From NCBI RefSeq assembly GCF_011752565.1, contig NZ_VWXK01000003.1, forward strand, positions 186,001-250,000: a stretch of 64,000 nucleotides of DNA. The letters run 5' to 3'. Source of the stretch: Pantoea sp. Ap-967. GTDB taxonomy: Bacteria; Pseudomonadota; Gammaproteobacteria; Pseudomonadales; Pseudomonadaceae. Shown one piece after another: positions 28,309-36,810 of this stretch. The notes below the pieces were generated by a model. That model saw only the letters and a list, made by a program, of their open reading frames with translations. It had not been told where the DNA came from and did not search any database. The position numbers and the translations under genes were made by a program. Numbering within the stretch: the first letter of the stretch is position 1; the number at the start of each line of letters is the position of its first letter.

Positions 28309-29280
28309 ATGGGACGAGTCGTGGCATCGGCGGTGTATGCCGCCGGCAGGAAGGTCACCAATATCAATATCGATGAAGGCAGCGAGTGGGCACGCAAGCC
28401 GGGGCATTTCGTGTGGATCGGCCTGGAAGAACCCAACGCCGAGGAGCTGGCCAACCTGCAGTGCCAGTTCAACCTGCACGAACTGGCCATCGAGGACGCG
28501 CTGGAAAAGCACAGCCGGCCGAAGCTTGAAACCTTTGGTGACGCGCTGTTCATCGTCACCTACTCGCCGGTACGCCATGAAGGCAAGCTGGAGTTCATCG
28601 AAACCCACATCTTCGCCGGCAACGGCTACATCATCACCTGCCGCAACGGCCACTCGAAATCCTATGCCCTGGTACGCCAGCGCTGCGAGGCACGCCCGCT
28701 GCTGCTGGAGCATGGCGAAGACTTCGTGCTGTATGCGTTGCTCGACTTCGTGACCGAGAACTACCAGCCGGTGAGCGAGGCCATTCATGGCGAGATCGAG
28801 GAGCTGGAGCAGAGCGTGCTCAGCAATTCCTTGCAGGAAGACGACATCCGCCGCCTGCACAGCCTGCGCCGCGACATCTTGCGCCTGCGCCGCTACGTGG
28901 CGCCGATGGTGGAAGTGAGCGAGGAACTGCAACGCCTGAGCTTCCCGTTCATCGACAAGAACATGCGCCCGTACTTCAAGGATGTGCAGATTCACGTCAC
29001 CCGGCAGATGGAAGACCTGGCCAGTATCCGTGACATCGCCAGCCAAACCATCGAGATCGGCATGCTGCTGGAGTCGTCGCGCCAGAGCATCGTGCAGCGC
29101 AAGTTTGCCGCGTGGGCGGCGATTCTGGCGTTTCCCACGGCGATTGCCGGGGTGTATGGGATGAACTTCCAGAACATGCCGGAGCTGAGCTGGCATTACG
29201 GCTATTTTGCCGTGCTGGGGGTGATTGGGCTGGGGTGCGCGGGGTTGTATGCCAGCTTCAAGAAGTCGGGTTGGCTTTAG
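28309..29280 (+). CDS. corA: Magnesium/cobalt transporter CorA
   Basis: 323-aa CorA-type channel. A large cytosolic N-terminal domain with the coiled coil typical of the family runs to about 260, then two C-terminal helices. The selectivity motif GMN is in YGMNFQNMPEL. It forms a pentamer for Mg2+ uptake (family knowledge). The gene stands alone downstream of the acyltransferase with a 64-bp gap. Confidence 0.96.
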   Translation: MGRVVASAVYAAGRKVTNINIDEGSEWARKPGHFVWIGLEEPNAEELANLQCQFNLHELAIEDALEKHSRPKLETFGDALFIVTYSPVRHEGKLEFIETHIFAGNGYIITCRNGHSKSYALVRQRCEARPLLLEHGEDFVLYALLDFVTENYQPVSEAIHGEIEELEQSVLSNSLQEDDIRRLHSLRRDILRLRRYVAPMVEVSEELQRLSFPFIDKNMRPYFKDVQIHVTRQMEDLASIRDIASQTIEIGMLLESSRQSIVQRKFAAWAAILAFPTAIAGVYGMNFQNMPELSWHYGYFAVLGVIGLGCAGLYASFKKSGWL

Positions 29281-29284
29281 GGCC

Positions 29285-29351
29285 TATCGCGAGCTGCGCT
29301 CGCTCCTACCGGGCCTGTGCAAGGCCTGTAGGAGCGAGCGTAGCTCGCGAT
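29285..29351. repeat. Inverted pair of REP-B elements
   Basis: REP-B cores at 29285-29309 and about 29327-29351, facing each other with a short spacer, between corA and a convergent amidotransferase gene. Confidence 0.88.
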
Positions 29352-29355
29352 TCGC

Positions 29356-30090
29356 TCAGGCAGCGCTGTCGCTTGCCTTGCGGGGTTGCTGAATGAACCG
29401 CAGCATCCACTCCCCTACCAGGTCGCCCTGGTGCTCGGTAGCCAGGCTGGCGATGGCCTTGTGGTACACCTCGTCGCCCAGATAGGCCTGGCGCGCATCC
29501 AGCAGCGCCCGCGAATAATCATGCACGAACTCCGGGTGGCCCTGGAAGCACAGCACCTGGTCACCAATGTGGTACGCCGCGTTCGGGCAGAAATCGCTTG
29601 AGGCAATCACCGTGGCGCCTTCGGGCAGCTGGGTCACCTGGTCCTGGTGGCTGATCAGCAGGCTCAGTTCGGCAACCTGCGGGTCCATCCACGGCGCATG
29701 GGCGGCCAGCGAATAGCGGTGCACACCCACGCCCCAGCCCTGGTCGGCGCGTTCGGCCTTGCCACCCAGGGTCAGCGCCAGCAACTGGTGACCGAAACAC
29801 ACACCCAGCAGTTTCTCGCCACGCTGGTACAGCTTCAGCAGGTACGCCTTGAGCGTCTGGATCCATGGGTCGCTGCCGAACGAGTCGGCCTTGCTGCCGG
29901 TAACCAGGTAGGCATCGAAGCGTTCGCTGTCGGGCGGGTAGTCGCCGTTCATGACGTTGTACACACGAAACTCGGCGGCGATCGGCTGACGCGAGAAGAG
30001 CTGCTCGAACATCCTTCCGTAGCCCTGGTACTGCGCGGTCAACTCCGGTCGCAGGACATCGGTTTCAAGGATGCAGATGCGTAACGACAT
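29356..30090 (-). CDS. Class I glutamine amidotransferase-like protein
   Basis: 244 aa. The nucleophile elbow GVCFGHQ and the His in GHPEF are placed as in class I amidotransferases (GuaA/YpeB-type). The third residue (Glu after HPEF) cannot be confirmed by eye. It has no synthase domain, so the ammonia acceptor or true substrate (for example gamma-glutamyl compounds) is unknown. The start at MSLRICILETDV is chosen over an upstream codon lying in the intergenic region. Confidence 0.88.
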   Translation of the reverse strand: MSLRICILETDVLRPELTAQYQGYGRMFEQLFSRQPIAAEFRVYNVMNGDYPPDSERFDAYLVTGSKADSFGSDPWIQTLKAYLLKLYQRGEKLLGVCFGHQLLALTLGGKAERADQGWGVGVHRYSLAAHAPWMDPQVAELSLLISHQDQVTQLPEGATVIASSDFCPNAAYHIGDQVLCFQGHPEFVHDYSRALLDARQAYLGDEVYHKAIASLATEHQGDLVGEWMLRFIQQPRKASDSAA

Positions 30091-30453
30091 AGGGATAGTC
30101 CTGAACGACATGGGTGGGAATCTGCTGTAGAGACTGACGCGAAAGCCACGTACAAGCAAGTAGGTCGCACTGACGAACGGTCACATTTCGTCGGCACGCC
30201 AACGGTGAATACGCCGCTGTCTAGCCAGAGCATGCCAGCGGGATGGCCCATGGCCTCATAGCCAATGGAGATCAACCAACAAGCATTTAGAACAAAGGGT
30301 TCTGGCTCACGGATGACGCTGGCGCTGTGCGTGGTTTATATCCACATACATGAGGCAAGCAGCAACGGCGCCACCCGCCCCGCTGCGATCGACCCGCGAC
30401 GCGACAAGGAAGCCAACGGGTATTCAGGAATAACAACAAGAAGGCGGTCCGCC
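30091..30453. other. 363-bp region without a gene
   Basis: Codon use does not support a gene here. It holds the amidotransferase promoter side on the minus strand and the 5' region of the 31-aa gene on the plus strand. I see no REP, terminator or tRNA. A 94-codon open frame ending with the 31-aa gene exists, but it lacks a ribosome site. Confidence 0.5.
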
Positions 30454-30549
30454 ATGTTCAGTCAATCGAAGCTACGCCAAGCTGGGCTCATTCTATTCGC
30501 TACCACGTTGCTGCTGATTCTGCCGAACCTGACACGCTTGTTCGGCTAA
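30454..30549 (+). CDS. 31-aa single-helix membrane peptide
   Basis: Small protein: basic start (MFSQSKLRQ), one hydrophobic helix (AGLILFATTLLLILP) and a short tail. A GAAGGCGG ribosome site lies 6 bp before the ATG. I do not recognise it. Single-helix peptides of this size often modulate a membrane protein, but nothing here names a partner. The next gene, a cytochrome c, is 66 bp away on the same strand. Confidence 0.6.
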   Translation: MFSQSKLRQAGLILFATTLLLILPNLTRLFG

Positions 30550-30615
30550 CAGTGGCTGTAGCCTTTTTCGGCAACGCACAGGTAACCTGCCGGCCTTGAC
30601 GGTCGGAGATTGCCT

Positions 30616-31416
30616 ATGCGCCAGTGCCTTGCCCTGCTTACCCTTCTGGTCAGCCTGCCCCTGTGGGCGGCGCAATTGCAGCTGGAGCTGGGCGGCGCCG
30701 TGCGCCGCCTGGACAGCGCGGCGCTGCTCAAGCACCCGCAGGCGCGCGAGATCGACATCGAGCAGGATGTGGCCTACAAACGGGCCATGCACTACCGCGC
30801 CGTGCCCCTGGCGGCGCTGCTTGAAGGGGTAACGGCAGGCGACCACCTGCAGGCCGTGGCGCTGGACGGGTTCGCCGCCGAGATGCCCGCCGGGCCTTTG
30901 CTGCAGGCGGGGCCGGCGCGGGCCTGGCTGGCGGTTGAAGACCCGGGCAAGCCGTGGCCACCTTTGGCCGATGGCAAGCCCAGCGCGGGGCCGTTCTACC
31001 TGGTATGGACCCATGCCCAGGCCAGCGGCATTCGCCCCGAGCAGTGGCCCTTCCAGATCACTACCCTGCGCCGCCTGGCCTCGGTGGAGCAACGCTTTCC
31101 GGCGTTGTTGCCCGACCCGAAGCTGGCCGCCGACGACCCGGTGCGCCAGGGGTTTTCGTTGTTCCAGCAGAACTGCCTGGCCTGCCATCGGCTCAATGGC
31201 GCGGGGGATGCGCAGTTTGGGCCTGACCTGAACGTGCCGCATAACCCCACCGAGTATTTCCGGCCTGAATTCCTGCGGATGTACATTCGCGACCCGCAGG
31301 GGTTGCGGCGCTGGCCCCAGGCGAAGATGCCGGGGTTTGGCGCGGATGTGTTGAGTGACCAGGAGCTGGAGGCGTTGTTGGCTTACCTCAAGCACATGGC
31401 TGGGCGTAGGGGGTGA
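30616..31416 (+). CDS. Exported cytochrome c with an extra N-terminal domain
   Basis: 266 aa. Signal peptide about 1-19. The first half (20-150) resembles molybdopterin-oxidoreductase-like domains, but the cofactor-binding Cys is absent. The C-terminal class I haem domain starts near 175 with CLACH (187-191) and a probable axial Met in AKMPGFG. Function is likely an electron carrier in the periplasm. The start ATG begins MRQCLALLTLL; an in-frame TTG two codons upstream is less likely. Confidence 0.85.
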   Translation: MRQCLALLTLLVSLPLWAAQLQLELGGAVRRLDSAALLKHPQAREIDIEQDVAYKRAMHYRAVPLAALLEGVTAGDHLQAVALDGFAAEMPAGPLLQAGPARAWLAVEDPGKPWPPLADGKPSAGPFYLVWTHAQASGIRPEQWPFQITTLRRLASVEQRFPALLPDPKLAADDPVRQGFSLFQQNCLACHRLNGAGDAQFGPDLNVPHNPTEYFRPEFLRMYIRDPQGLRRWPQAKMPGFGADVLSDQELEALLAYLKHMAGRRG

Positions 31417-31443
31417 GATTGCCAGGGGCTGCCAGGCAGCCCA

Positions 31444-31490
31444 TTCGCGGGGCAAGCCCGCTCCTACACAGGCATGGCGTGCCCCGCGAA
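31444..31490. repeat. REP-A element with a degenerate partner
   Basis: A full REP-A core (31444-31468) and a second arm reduced to GCGTGCCCCGCGAA. It lies between the convergent cytochrome and RraB-like genes. Confidence 0.75.
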
Positions 31491-31494
31491 TACC

Positions 31495-31827
31495 TCAGGC
31501 AATAGGCCGCTCTTGCTTGACGCCCCACCCCTCGACCTCACCGCCATAGGGCGAAACAACCTGCTCGAAGGCCTCCTCGAAGTCGCCAATCCCGCCATAG
31601 GTGGCATACATGACCTTGCTCAGTTCCAGGTGCCAGGCGCCATCGTCCCGCTCATGCACCTGGGCATTCAACGACTCGCCGCGAAACTGCCCAGCCGCAC
31701 GCCGGGCGCCGGCTTCGTCGGGGAATACCGCGTAGAACTCGATGGGGTGGATACGGGTGAAATCGAAACCGCCAGCTTTCATCTGGCGCAGGACATTGCT
31801 GCTGATATCGTCGTTCAGGCTGCTCAT
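31495..31827 (-). CDS. RraB-like ribonuclease E inhibitor family protein
   Basis: 110 aa of the COG3076/RraB family. In E. coli RraB binds RNase E and changes the cleavage of some transcripts. The acidic N-terminal segment (MSSLNDDISSNVLRQM) and the beta-strands after FEFYAVFPDE/FDEF-like positions fit the family, but the similarity is judged by pattern only. A GGAGG ribosome site precedes the chosen ATG. Confidence 0.72.
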   Translation of the reverse strand: MSSLNDDISSNVLRQMKAGGFDFTRIHPIEFYAVFPDEAGARRAAGQFRGESLNAQVHERDDGAWHLELSKVMYATYGGIGDFEEAFEQVVSPYGGEVEGWGVKQERPIA

Positions 31828-32012
31828 GAATCGTCCTCCCGAATGAAGCGATGGATAGACTTTCCGTGCACTACGCACCTGCTGGCAGGGCCAGCAGTTC
31901 GAGCTGATGCAAGACGCGAATTGAACAGGTGCAGGCCCGCAGAAAAGGCCTGCGCCTGGGTGTAGCGTAGCGCCTGCAATAGCACTACGCCAACCCTGGG
32001 CCAACCTGCAGG

Positions 32013-32249
32013 TCAGGAAGCTTCTTGGATGCGAGTGATTACCACGCCGTTCTGCTCCTTGAGCCATCGGGCGGTGGGGGATGGGGCGCGGTCCTGGAAG
32101 TCGTTGAGATCCAGTTCGTCCATGACCGGAAACAAGTGCGAACGAATGGCGCGGGCCGCTTCCTCCTCGCTGGGGCACTGCTCGCCGTGAAGCAGCAGTG
32201 TGGTCGGCTCGCCCTTCTGATCGGCAAAGATGACTTCCCACTCTTTCAT
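32013..32249 (-). CDS. Small hypothetical protein (78 aa)
   Basis: Not recognised. Soluble, acidic, with a probable alpha/beta fold (WEVIFADQKGEPTTLLLHGE, then a Glu-rich helix, then FPVMDELDLNDF). GAGAGGG precedes the ATG. It stands 185 bp from the RraB-like gene on the same strand. Confidence 0.65.
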   Translation of the reverse strand: MKEWEVIFADQKGEPTTLLLHGEQCPSEEEAARAIRSHLFPVMDELDLNDFQDRAPSPTARWLKEQNGVVITRIQEAS

Positions 32250-32367
32250 TAAATAGCCCTCTCAAGCAAAGGACACGGAATACGTGATGCCTGTAAATGC
32301 TTGACCTTGGGCGCGGGGATTTGTTCAGTCTGTGCCGGCCTCTTCGCAAGAGGTTTGCGCAAGCGTG

Positions 32368-32480
32368 GTAGGAGCGAGCGTAGCTCGCGATGGGGCGCGC
32401 AGCGGCCCCAGAGGTTCAGCGTCGCGGCTGATTACGCCGGGGCTGCCTTGCAGCCCATCGCGAGCTGCGCTCGCTCCTAC
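32368..32480. repeat. 113-bp composite repeat module, copy 3
   Basis: Same order of parts and the same length as the copy at 20990: REP-B arm, GGGGCGCGCAGCGGCCCC hairpin, variable centre, GGGGCTGCCTTGCAGCCC hairpin, REP-B arm. Confidence 0.92.
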
Positions 32481-32500
32481 CAGGTGTATCGCCCAGGAAA

Positions 32501-32518
32501 GGGGCCGCAACGCGGCCC
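32501..32518 (-). terminator. Hairpin after the LtaS-like gene
   Basis: In the minus-strand sense GGGCCGC-GTT-GCGGCCC is followed by CTTTCC, directly after the stop codon. The weak T-tract makes it a possible rather than a strong terminator. Confidence 0.5.
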
Positions 32519-32524
32519 TGGGGC

Positions 32525-34579
32525 TTACTTCTTCGGTGTGCCGTGAACCACGCCAGCGGTGTTGTCCAGCAGGCTCTTGGTCGCCGTCTGGATGAACGCT
32601 TCGAGCTGCTGCAGCATTTGCGGCTGCTCTGGGCTTTCGATCAGCTCGGCCTTGAACTCGCTGCCCAGCTGGTAGCGGTACATGCGCGGGCTCATGTCCT
32701 TGGACTCGATCAGCAGGTGGTCACCCTTGACCAGGCCCACGATCTGCTCGCTGCCCGAGGGCTTGATCATGCCCACGCCCGGGTCACCGGCAGGCAAGTT
32801 GAGCAGGTCGCGGCCCCAGCACTGGTGACGGGTTTCGCCACCCAGGCGGCCCATGATGGTCGGCACGATGTCGACCTGGGTACCCACGGTGTGGTCGACC
32901 GCGCCGAATTTCTCCTGGATGCCCGGAGCAATCAGCAGCAGCGGCACGTTGAAGCGGCCCAGGTCCAGCTCGGTGACCTGCTGGTGGTTGCCGAAGCCGT
33001 GGTCGCCGACGATGACGAACAGGGTGTCCTTGAAGTACGGCTCTTTACGCGCCTTCTCGAAGAACTGGCCCAGCGCCCAGTCGGAGTAGCGCATGGCGGT
33101 CAAGTGCTCGTCCAGGCGGCCCTGGCCAGTCACTTTCTCCACCGGCAGGTTCGCCGGCAGCGCGTACGGGGTGTGGTTGGACAGGGTTTGCAGCAGCGCG
33201 TAGATCGGCTTCTTCTGGTCGTGCTTGGCCAGTTCCTCGTTGCCACGGTCGAACATGTCCTGGTCGGACACGCCCCAGGTCGGGTCGGAGAACACCGGGT
33301 TCACGAAGTCGTTGCGGCCGATGAAGGTGGTCATGCCCTGGTTGCCGAAGAACCCGGACTGGTTGTCCCAGGCGAAGTCGCCGTTGTACACGTAGACGTC
33401 GTCGTAATCACGGGCGCTGAGCAGTGCCGGCAAGCCCGACAGCTTGTGGCCGCCTTCCGGGGTCTGCATCAGGTATTCGAAGCCTGGCAGGTTGGGGAAG
33501 CAGGCCATGGTGGCGAACATACCCTGGTGGGTATGGGTGCCATTGGAGAAGAAGCGGTCGAACAGCAGGCCTTCCTTGGCCAGCTTGTCGAAGTACGGGG
33601 TGATGTTGTTCGGGCTGCCCAGGGCGCCTACCGAATGGCCGGCGAAGCTTTCCATGAGGATCACCACGACGTTCTTCACCGCCAGGGTGCGGTCGGCTGG
33701 CGGGGTGAAGTCACGGCGCACGGCGGCCTCGTCGGCATCCACCAGCACGTCGTTGGCGGTGAGCAGTTGCTTGCGCACGGTGTCGGTGGCCAGGTCCTGC
33801 TTGAGCACCGGCTTCCAGATGTTGGCGCGGTCTTCGCCGAAGCGGCTCTTGGCAGCGTCGATCAGGGTCAGGGTGCCGTTCAGGCCCAGCTGGTTGACGA
33901 AGTTGGAGTCGGTGGTGAAGGCATCGCCCCAGCGCATCGGCGGGCCTTGGCGCAGGGTGCCACGGGCGGCGAGCACCGCCACCAGCAGAATCACCATGAA
34001 CACCGCCAGGCGGTTGTACCAGGCGGCCACGCGCTGGCCCGAGCCACGGGTGGCGCGATCGATGCCCTTGAACAGCAGGCTCAGCAACCAGGTGCCGACC
34101 AGCCAGGCCAGCAGGTAGCGCACCACCGGGAAGCCGTACCAGAGCATGCTCAGTACGGTCTTGGGGTCTTCCTTGATGTATTGGAACACCAGGCCGTTCA
34201 GGCGCTGGTGGAACTCACGGTAGAAGTCCATCTCCATCAGGCCAAGGAACATCACCACACTGGAGCTGATGGTCAGCCAGAAGCGGAACAGCCCGCGCCG
34301 GGCCATCAGCCAGGGGCTCAGGGTGGCCAGCAACAGCGGAATGCTCAGGTACACCACCACGCGCAGGTCGAAGCGCAGGCCGTTGAGGAAGCCTTCGGCA
34401 ACGGTGGAGTACGGGGTGTCGCCGATCATGTCGCTGTTGTAGACCAGCAACGCCAGGCGCACCAGGCTGAGCATCAGCATGATCACCAGGCCGCTGAGCA
34501 GCATGTAGGCCAGGTGTGATTTCAAGGTCGGCGTGAAAGCTCGCGCGCCCTGTTGCTTCAAGGCATCCGTGTTAGCCAT
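32525..34579 (-). CDS. LtaS-family membrane phosphoglycerol transferase
   Basis: 684 aa. Five N-terminal membrane helices (about 24-46, 73-93, 99-116, 143-170, 190-207), then a large periplasmic sulfatase-fold domain from about 300. Metal-ligand Glu310 is in VVVILMESFAGHS, the nucleophile is Thr350 in FSNGTHTHQG, and GDHGFG is the second metal motif. Gram-negative relatives (OpgB/MdoB-like) transfer phosphoglycerol to periplasmic glucans rather than make lipoteichoic acid. It is a single gene followed by a hairpin. Confidence 0.92.
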   Translation of the reverse strand: MANTDALKQQGARAFTPTLKSHLAYMLLSGLVIMLMLSLVRLALLVYNSDMIGDTPYSTVAEGFLNGLRFDLRVVVYLSIPLLLATLSPWLMARRGLFRFWLTISSSVVMFLGLMEMDFYREFHQRLNGLVFQYIKEDPKTVLSMLWYGFPVVRYLLAWLVGTWLLSLLFKGIDRATRGSGQRVAAWYNRLAVFMVILLVAVLAARGTLRQGPPMRWGDAFTTDSNFVNQLGLNGTLTLIDAAKSRFGEDRANIWKPVLKQDLATDTVRKQLLTANDVLVDADEAAVRRDFTPPADRTLAVKNVVVILMESFAGHSVGALGSPNNITPYFDKLAKEGLLFDRFFSNGTHTHQGMFATMACFPNLPGFEYLMQTPEGGHKLSGLPALLSARDYDDVYVYNGDFAWDNQSGFFGNQGMTTFIGRNDFVNPVFSDPTWGVSDQDMFDRGNEELAKHDQKKPIYALLQTLSNHTPYALPANLPVEKVTGQGRLDEHLTAMRYSDWALGQFFEKARKEPYFKDTLFVIVGDHGFGNHQQVTELDLGRFNVPLLLIAPGIQEKFGAVDHTVGTQVDIVPTIMGRLGGETRHQCWGRDLLNLPAGDPGVGMIKPSGSEQIVGLVKGDHLLIESKDMSPRMYRYQLGSEFKAELIESPEQPQMLQQLEAFIQTATKSLLDNTAGVVHGTPKK

Positions 34580-34734
34580 GAATGGGGAAGTCCTAGGATT
34601 GCGGGTTTGCGGAGATGGCGCTGGTACTGGACCAACGCAGCATTGTGCGGGTGCGGATTCTGTTTAAACCAATGTGAAAATTTTGTCACGGGGCTGTTGC
34701 AGATTTTGTCTGCGCCGGCCCTTCCGCGCCCGGG

Positions 34735-34926
34735 TCAGAGCCGCACATTGCCCCGGGGGCCGGCAATTGCCCAGATGATAAGGCCAATTACCGGCAGCAA
34801 GGCGATCAGCAGAATCCACAGCACCTTGATGCCGATTTCGGCATTGCTCTTGATCACGTTGAGAATCGCCCAGATGTCCAGGGCGAGGATGATCAGGCCG
34901 ACCAGGCCGTTGAAGGTGGACCCCAT
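34735..34926 (-). CDS. Small PLDc_N-type membrane protein (63 aa)
   Basis: Two hydrophobic helices joined by a short loop (GLIILALDIWAILNVIKSN, then VLWILLIALLPVIGLIIWAI) and the tail AGPRGNVRL. This is the cardiolipin-synthase N-terminal (PLDc_N) small membrane pattern with no catalytic domain. The frame runs further upstream, but the ATG at MGSTFNGLVG begins the pattern. Confidence 0.8.
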   Translation of the reverse strand: MGSTFNGLVGLIILALDIWAILNVIKSNAEIGIKVLWILLIALLPVIGLIIWAIAGPRGNVRL

Positions 34927-34980
34927 TGCACAGCGCTCCTTTGAACGTAAGCCATGGCGCTGAGCATAGTTGGGGATTGC

Positions 34981-35018
34981 GCGCCTCGCGGCGCATCGCG
35001 AGCTGCGCTCGCTCCTAC
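34981..35018. repeat. Single REP-B unit with flanking hairpin
   Basis: GCGCCTCGCGGCGC hairpin followed by a REP-B core (34994-35018), between two small minus-strand genes. Confidence 0.82.
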
Positions 35019-35051
35019 GGGGTTCATGTACCCAGGCAGGAGCGATGCGAT

Positions 35052-35582
35052 TCAGACGTGAACGGCGACCTTCAGGGCCTCCAGCGCAGGCTCCAGCTTG
35101 ATGCCCACCTCGGCCCCCAGGGCCAGTACGCGGTCCAGGTCCTGCTGCCCCACCATCACCATCTGCACCTCGTCGTCGAGCAACTGGCTGAAGTTCAGCA
35201 GCACATAGCCCCCGGCTTCCTTGTTCAAGGCGCCCATCTGTACCTGGATACGGTTGAGCGCGGTCAGCGGTTCGGTACGCGCCAGCTGCTTGGGCTTGAG
35301 GGTGAACGCCACGCTCTTGTCGAACGAGTCGCTGATGTGCTGGAACAAGTCCTGGTAGCTGTCGGCCTGGAACACCACCGTGTCCGGCAGGCTGCCGAGC
35401 ACCACCCATTCGCCCAGCGGCATCGGGAAGCTGTCGTCGTAGTTGATGTCCGGGTTGGCGGCAAGGAAGGCGGCGGGGTCGGCGTAGGCCTGGGCGGCTT
35501 CGTCGGCGATGCGCTCGATGTCCTCATCGCGCATGCAACCGGCGGCAATGAGGCTGATGAGTTCGAGCAACTGGTTTTTCAT
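35052..35582 (-). CDS. Hypothetical protein (176 aa)
   Basis: Not recognised. Soluble and acidic. The N-terminal helical part (NQLLELISLIAAGCMRDEDIERIADEAAQAY, around 3-33) is followed by beta-rich sequence and the tail DLDRVLALGAEVGIKLEPALEAL. The ATG (MKNQLLEL) is chosen because the residues before it look unlike coding sequence, though its ribosome site is weak. Confidence 0.7.
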   Translation of the reverse strand: MKNQLLELISLIAAGCMRDEDIERIADEAAQAYADPAAFLAANPDINYDDSFPMPLGEWVVLGSLPDTVVFQADSYQDLFQHISDSFDKSVAFTLKPKQLARTEPLTALNRIQVQMGALNKEAGGYVLLNFSQLLDDEVQMVMVGQQDLDRVLALGAEVGIKLEPALEALKVAVHV

Positions 35583-35641
35583 GAAGGGGGCCTGCGGCGG
35601 GTGAAAAGGCGCCAAGGATAGCCGCAAACGCCCCCGCAGGG

Positions 35642-36160
35642 TTAGCCGGCCAGCGCTTGCAGGCGCTCGGTGGCCTGCACCGCCCCCATGGTTTGTGCCG
35701 CCATCAGCGCGGTGGCGCCACGGGCGTCCTGGTGCGCAGGGTCGGCGCCCTGGGCCAACAGGAAGTCGAGGATTTCGCCACGGTTGAACATGGCCGCCAG
35801 CATCAGCGCGGTGCGCCCGTCCTGGGCGGCGGCATCCACCGGTACACCGTGCGCCAGCAACAGGCGGATCATGGCCAGGTCGCCCTTGAACGCTGCGCCG
35901 GCAATGGGCAACTGGCCGTTGTCGTTGGCAATCAGCGGGTCGGCGCCATGCTCCAGCAGCACGCGCGCCGCCTCCAGGTGGCCGTGGTAGCTGGCCAGCA
36001 TCAGCAGGGTGTCGCCCTTGTGGTTGCGCAGGTCAGCCGGCAGCCCGCTGGCGAGCAAGCGCTGCAGCATCTGGGCATCGCCCTGGCGGGCGCGGTCGAA
36101 CACCTGCTCGGCGAAAGCTGCGGTTTCGTCATCGGTCATGGCGACGGGTTGGTCAGACAT
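35642..36160 (-). CDS. Ankyrin-repeat protein
   Basis: 172 aa with three to four ankyrin repeats: DTLLMLASYHGHLEAARVLLEHGADP (about 50-75), LPIAGAAFKGDLAMIRLLLAHGVPVD and TALMLAAMFNRGEILDFLLAQGADP. There is no signal peptide, so it should be cytosolic and bind a protein partner. CAGGAGG sits 7 bp before the ATG. It is divergent from a DUF3509 gene, with an operator-like repeat array in the 267-bp gap. Confidence 0.9.
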   Translation of the reverse strand: MSDQPVAMTDDETAAFAEQVFDRARQGDAQMLQRLLASGLPADLRNHKGDTLLMLASYHGHLEAARVLLEHGADPLIANDNGQLPIAGAAFKGDLAMIRLLLAHGVPVDAAAQDGRTALMLAAMFNRGEILDFLLAQGADPAHQDARGATALMAAQTMGAVQATERLQALAG

Positions 36161-36260
36161 CTGGAACCTCCTGGCAGAAAAGATTGCCCAAGTGTTTGTC
36201 AGGCACGGCCATGGGGTCAAAGGTTCAGAATCTATGGGGCCGATAGCCAAGTGGCCAACC

Positions 36261-36303
36261 GTGCAAAATGCACTGTGCAAAATGCACGACCATGCAGACT
36301 GCA
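36261..36303. promoter_or_regulatory. Array of three TGCA-N3-TGCA sites
   Basis: GTGCAAAATGCAC occurs twice in tandem (36261-36273 and 36275-36287), and TGCAGACTGCA follows at 36293-36303. Each is a near-perfect inverted repeat. It lies between the ankyrin gene start (36160) and the DUF3509 start (36428), so a regulator could act on both. Confidence 0.55.
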
Positions 36304-36427
36304 CGAAGGTGCTTCTGCAAAAACGCCGCAAACACCTGTATTCATTGGGTTTTTACCGAATTCGATTACTGGCACGGTCACTGCAACAGTCAACTCACGT
36401 CTGCCAATACAACAGTCAGGAGTTGAT

Positions 36428-36700
36428 ATGGACCTTATCCAGGAAAAGTTCGTCTCGGTGTTCTCGGCCTACCAGGTCGCCACCCAGGCTCGCCCCGACG
36501 GTGGTGTGTTGCTGACCCTGCGTGCCGCCGATGGCAAAGTGACCCGCCGCGTGCTGACCTATGGCCAACTGCACAGTGCCGAGCAACTGTCCTGGGCAAT
36601 CAGCGCCATTCGCCGTGACTTGGCCGAGCAGGCCAGTGAATTGCCAGTGATTTCGATGCTGCAGAGCCAGCAGCGGTTTGCCTTGCCGACCTACCGTTAA
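36428..36700 (+). CDS. DUF3509 family protein
   Basis: 90-aa soluble protein found mainly in pseudomonads. Signature stretch FSAYQVATQARPDGGVLLTL, the Arg-rich RRVLTYGQL and the C-terminal FALPTYR. A CAGGAG ribosome site precedes the ATG by 5 bp. Function is unknown. The ankyrin gene is divergent. Confidence 0.88.
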   Translation: MDLIQEKFVSVFSAYQVATQARPDGGVLLTLRAADGKVTRRVLTYGQLHSAEQLSWAISAIRRDLAEQASELPVISMLQSQQRFALPTYR

Positions 36701-36720
36701 GGGTTTTTCTGTACGGGCCT

Positions 36721-36795
36721 CTTCGCGAGCTTTGCTCGCTCCTACGGGTACGGGTACGGATTACGACCCGGTAGGAGCGAGCGCAGCTCGCGATG
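36721..36795. repeat. Inverted pair of REP-B elements
   Basis: REP-B cores at 36721-36745 and about 36771-36795, between DUF3509 and the convergent ARD-like gene. Confidence 0.86.
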
Positions 36796-36810
36796 AGGCC
36801 AGCCCAGGCA

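Noticed and set aside
30265..30453. 94-codon frame containing the 31-aa peptide
   Set aside because: No ribosome site at its start and the added residues look non-coding; the 31-aa start has one.
32543..34519. Long open frame of 658 codons on the plus strand opposite the LtaS-like gene
   Set aside because: It is a shadow in high-GC DNA: low-complexity residues, no motif, and the opposite strand has a complete enzyme.
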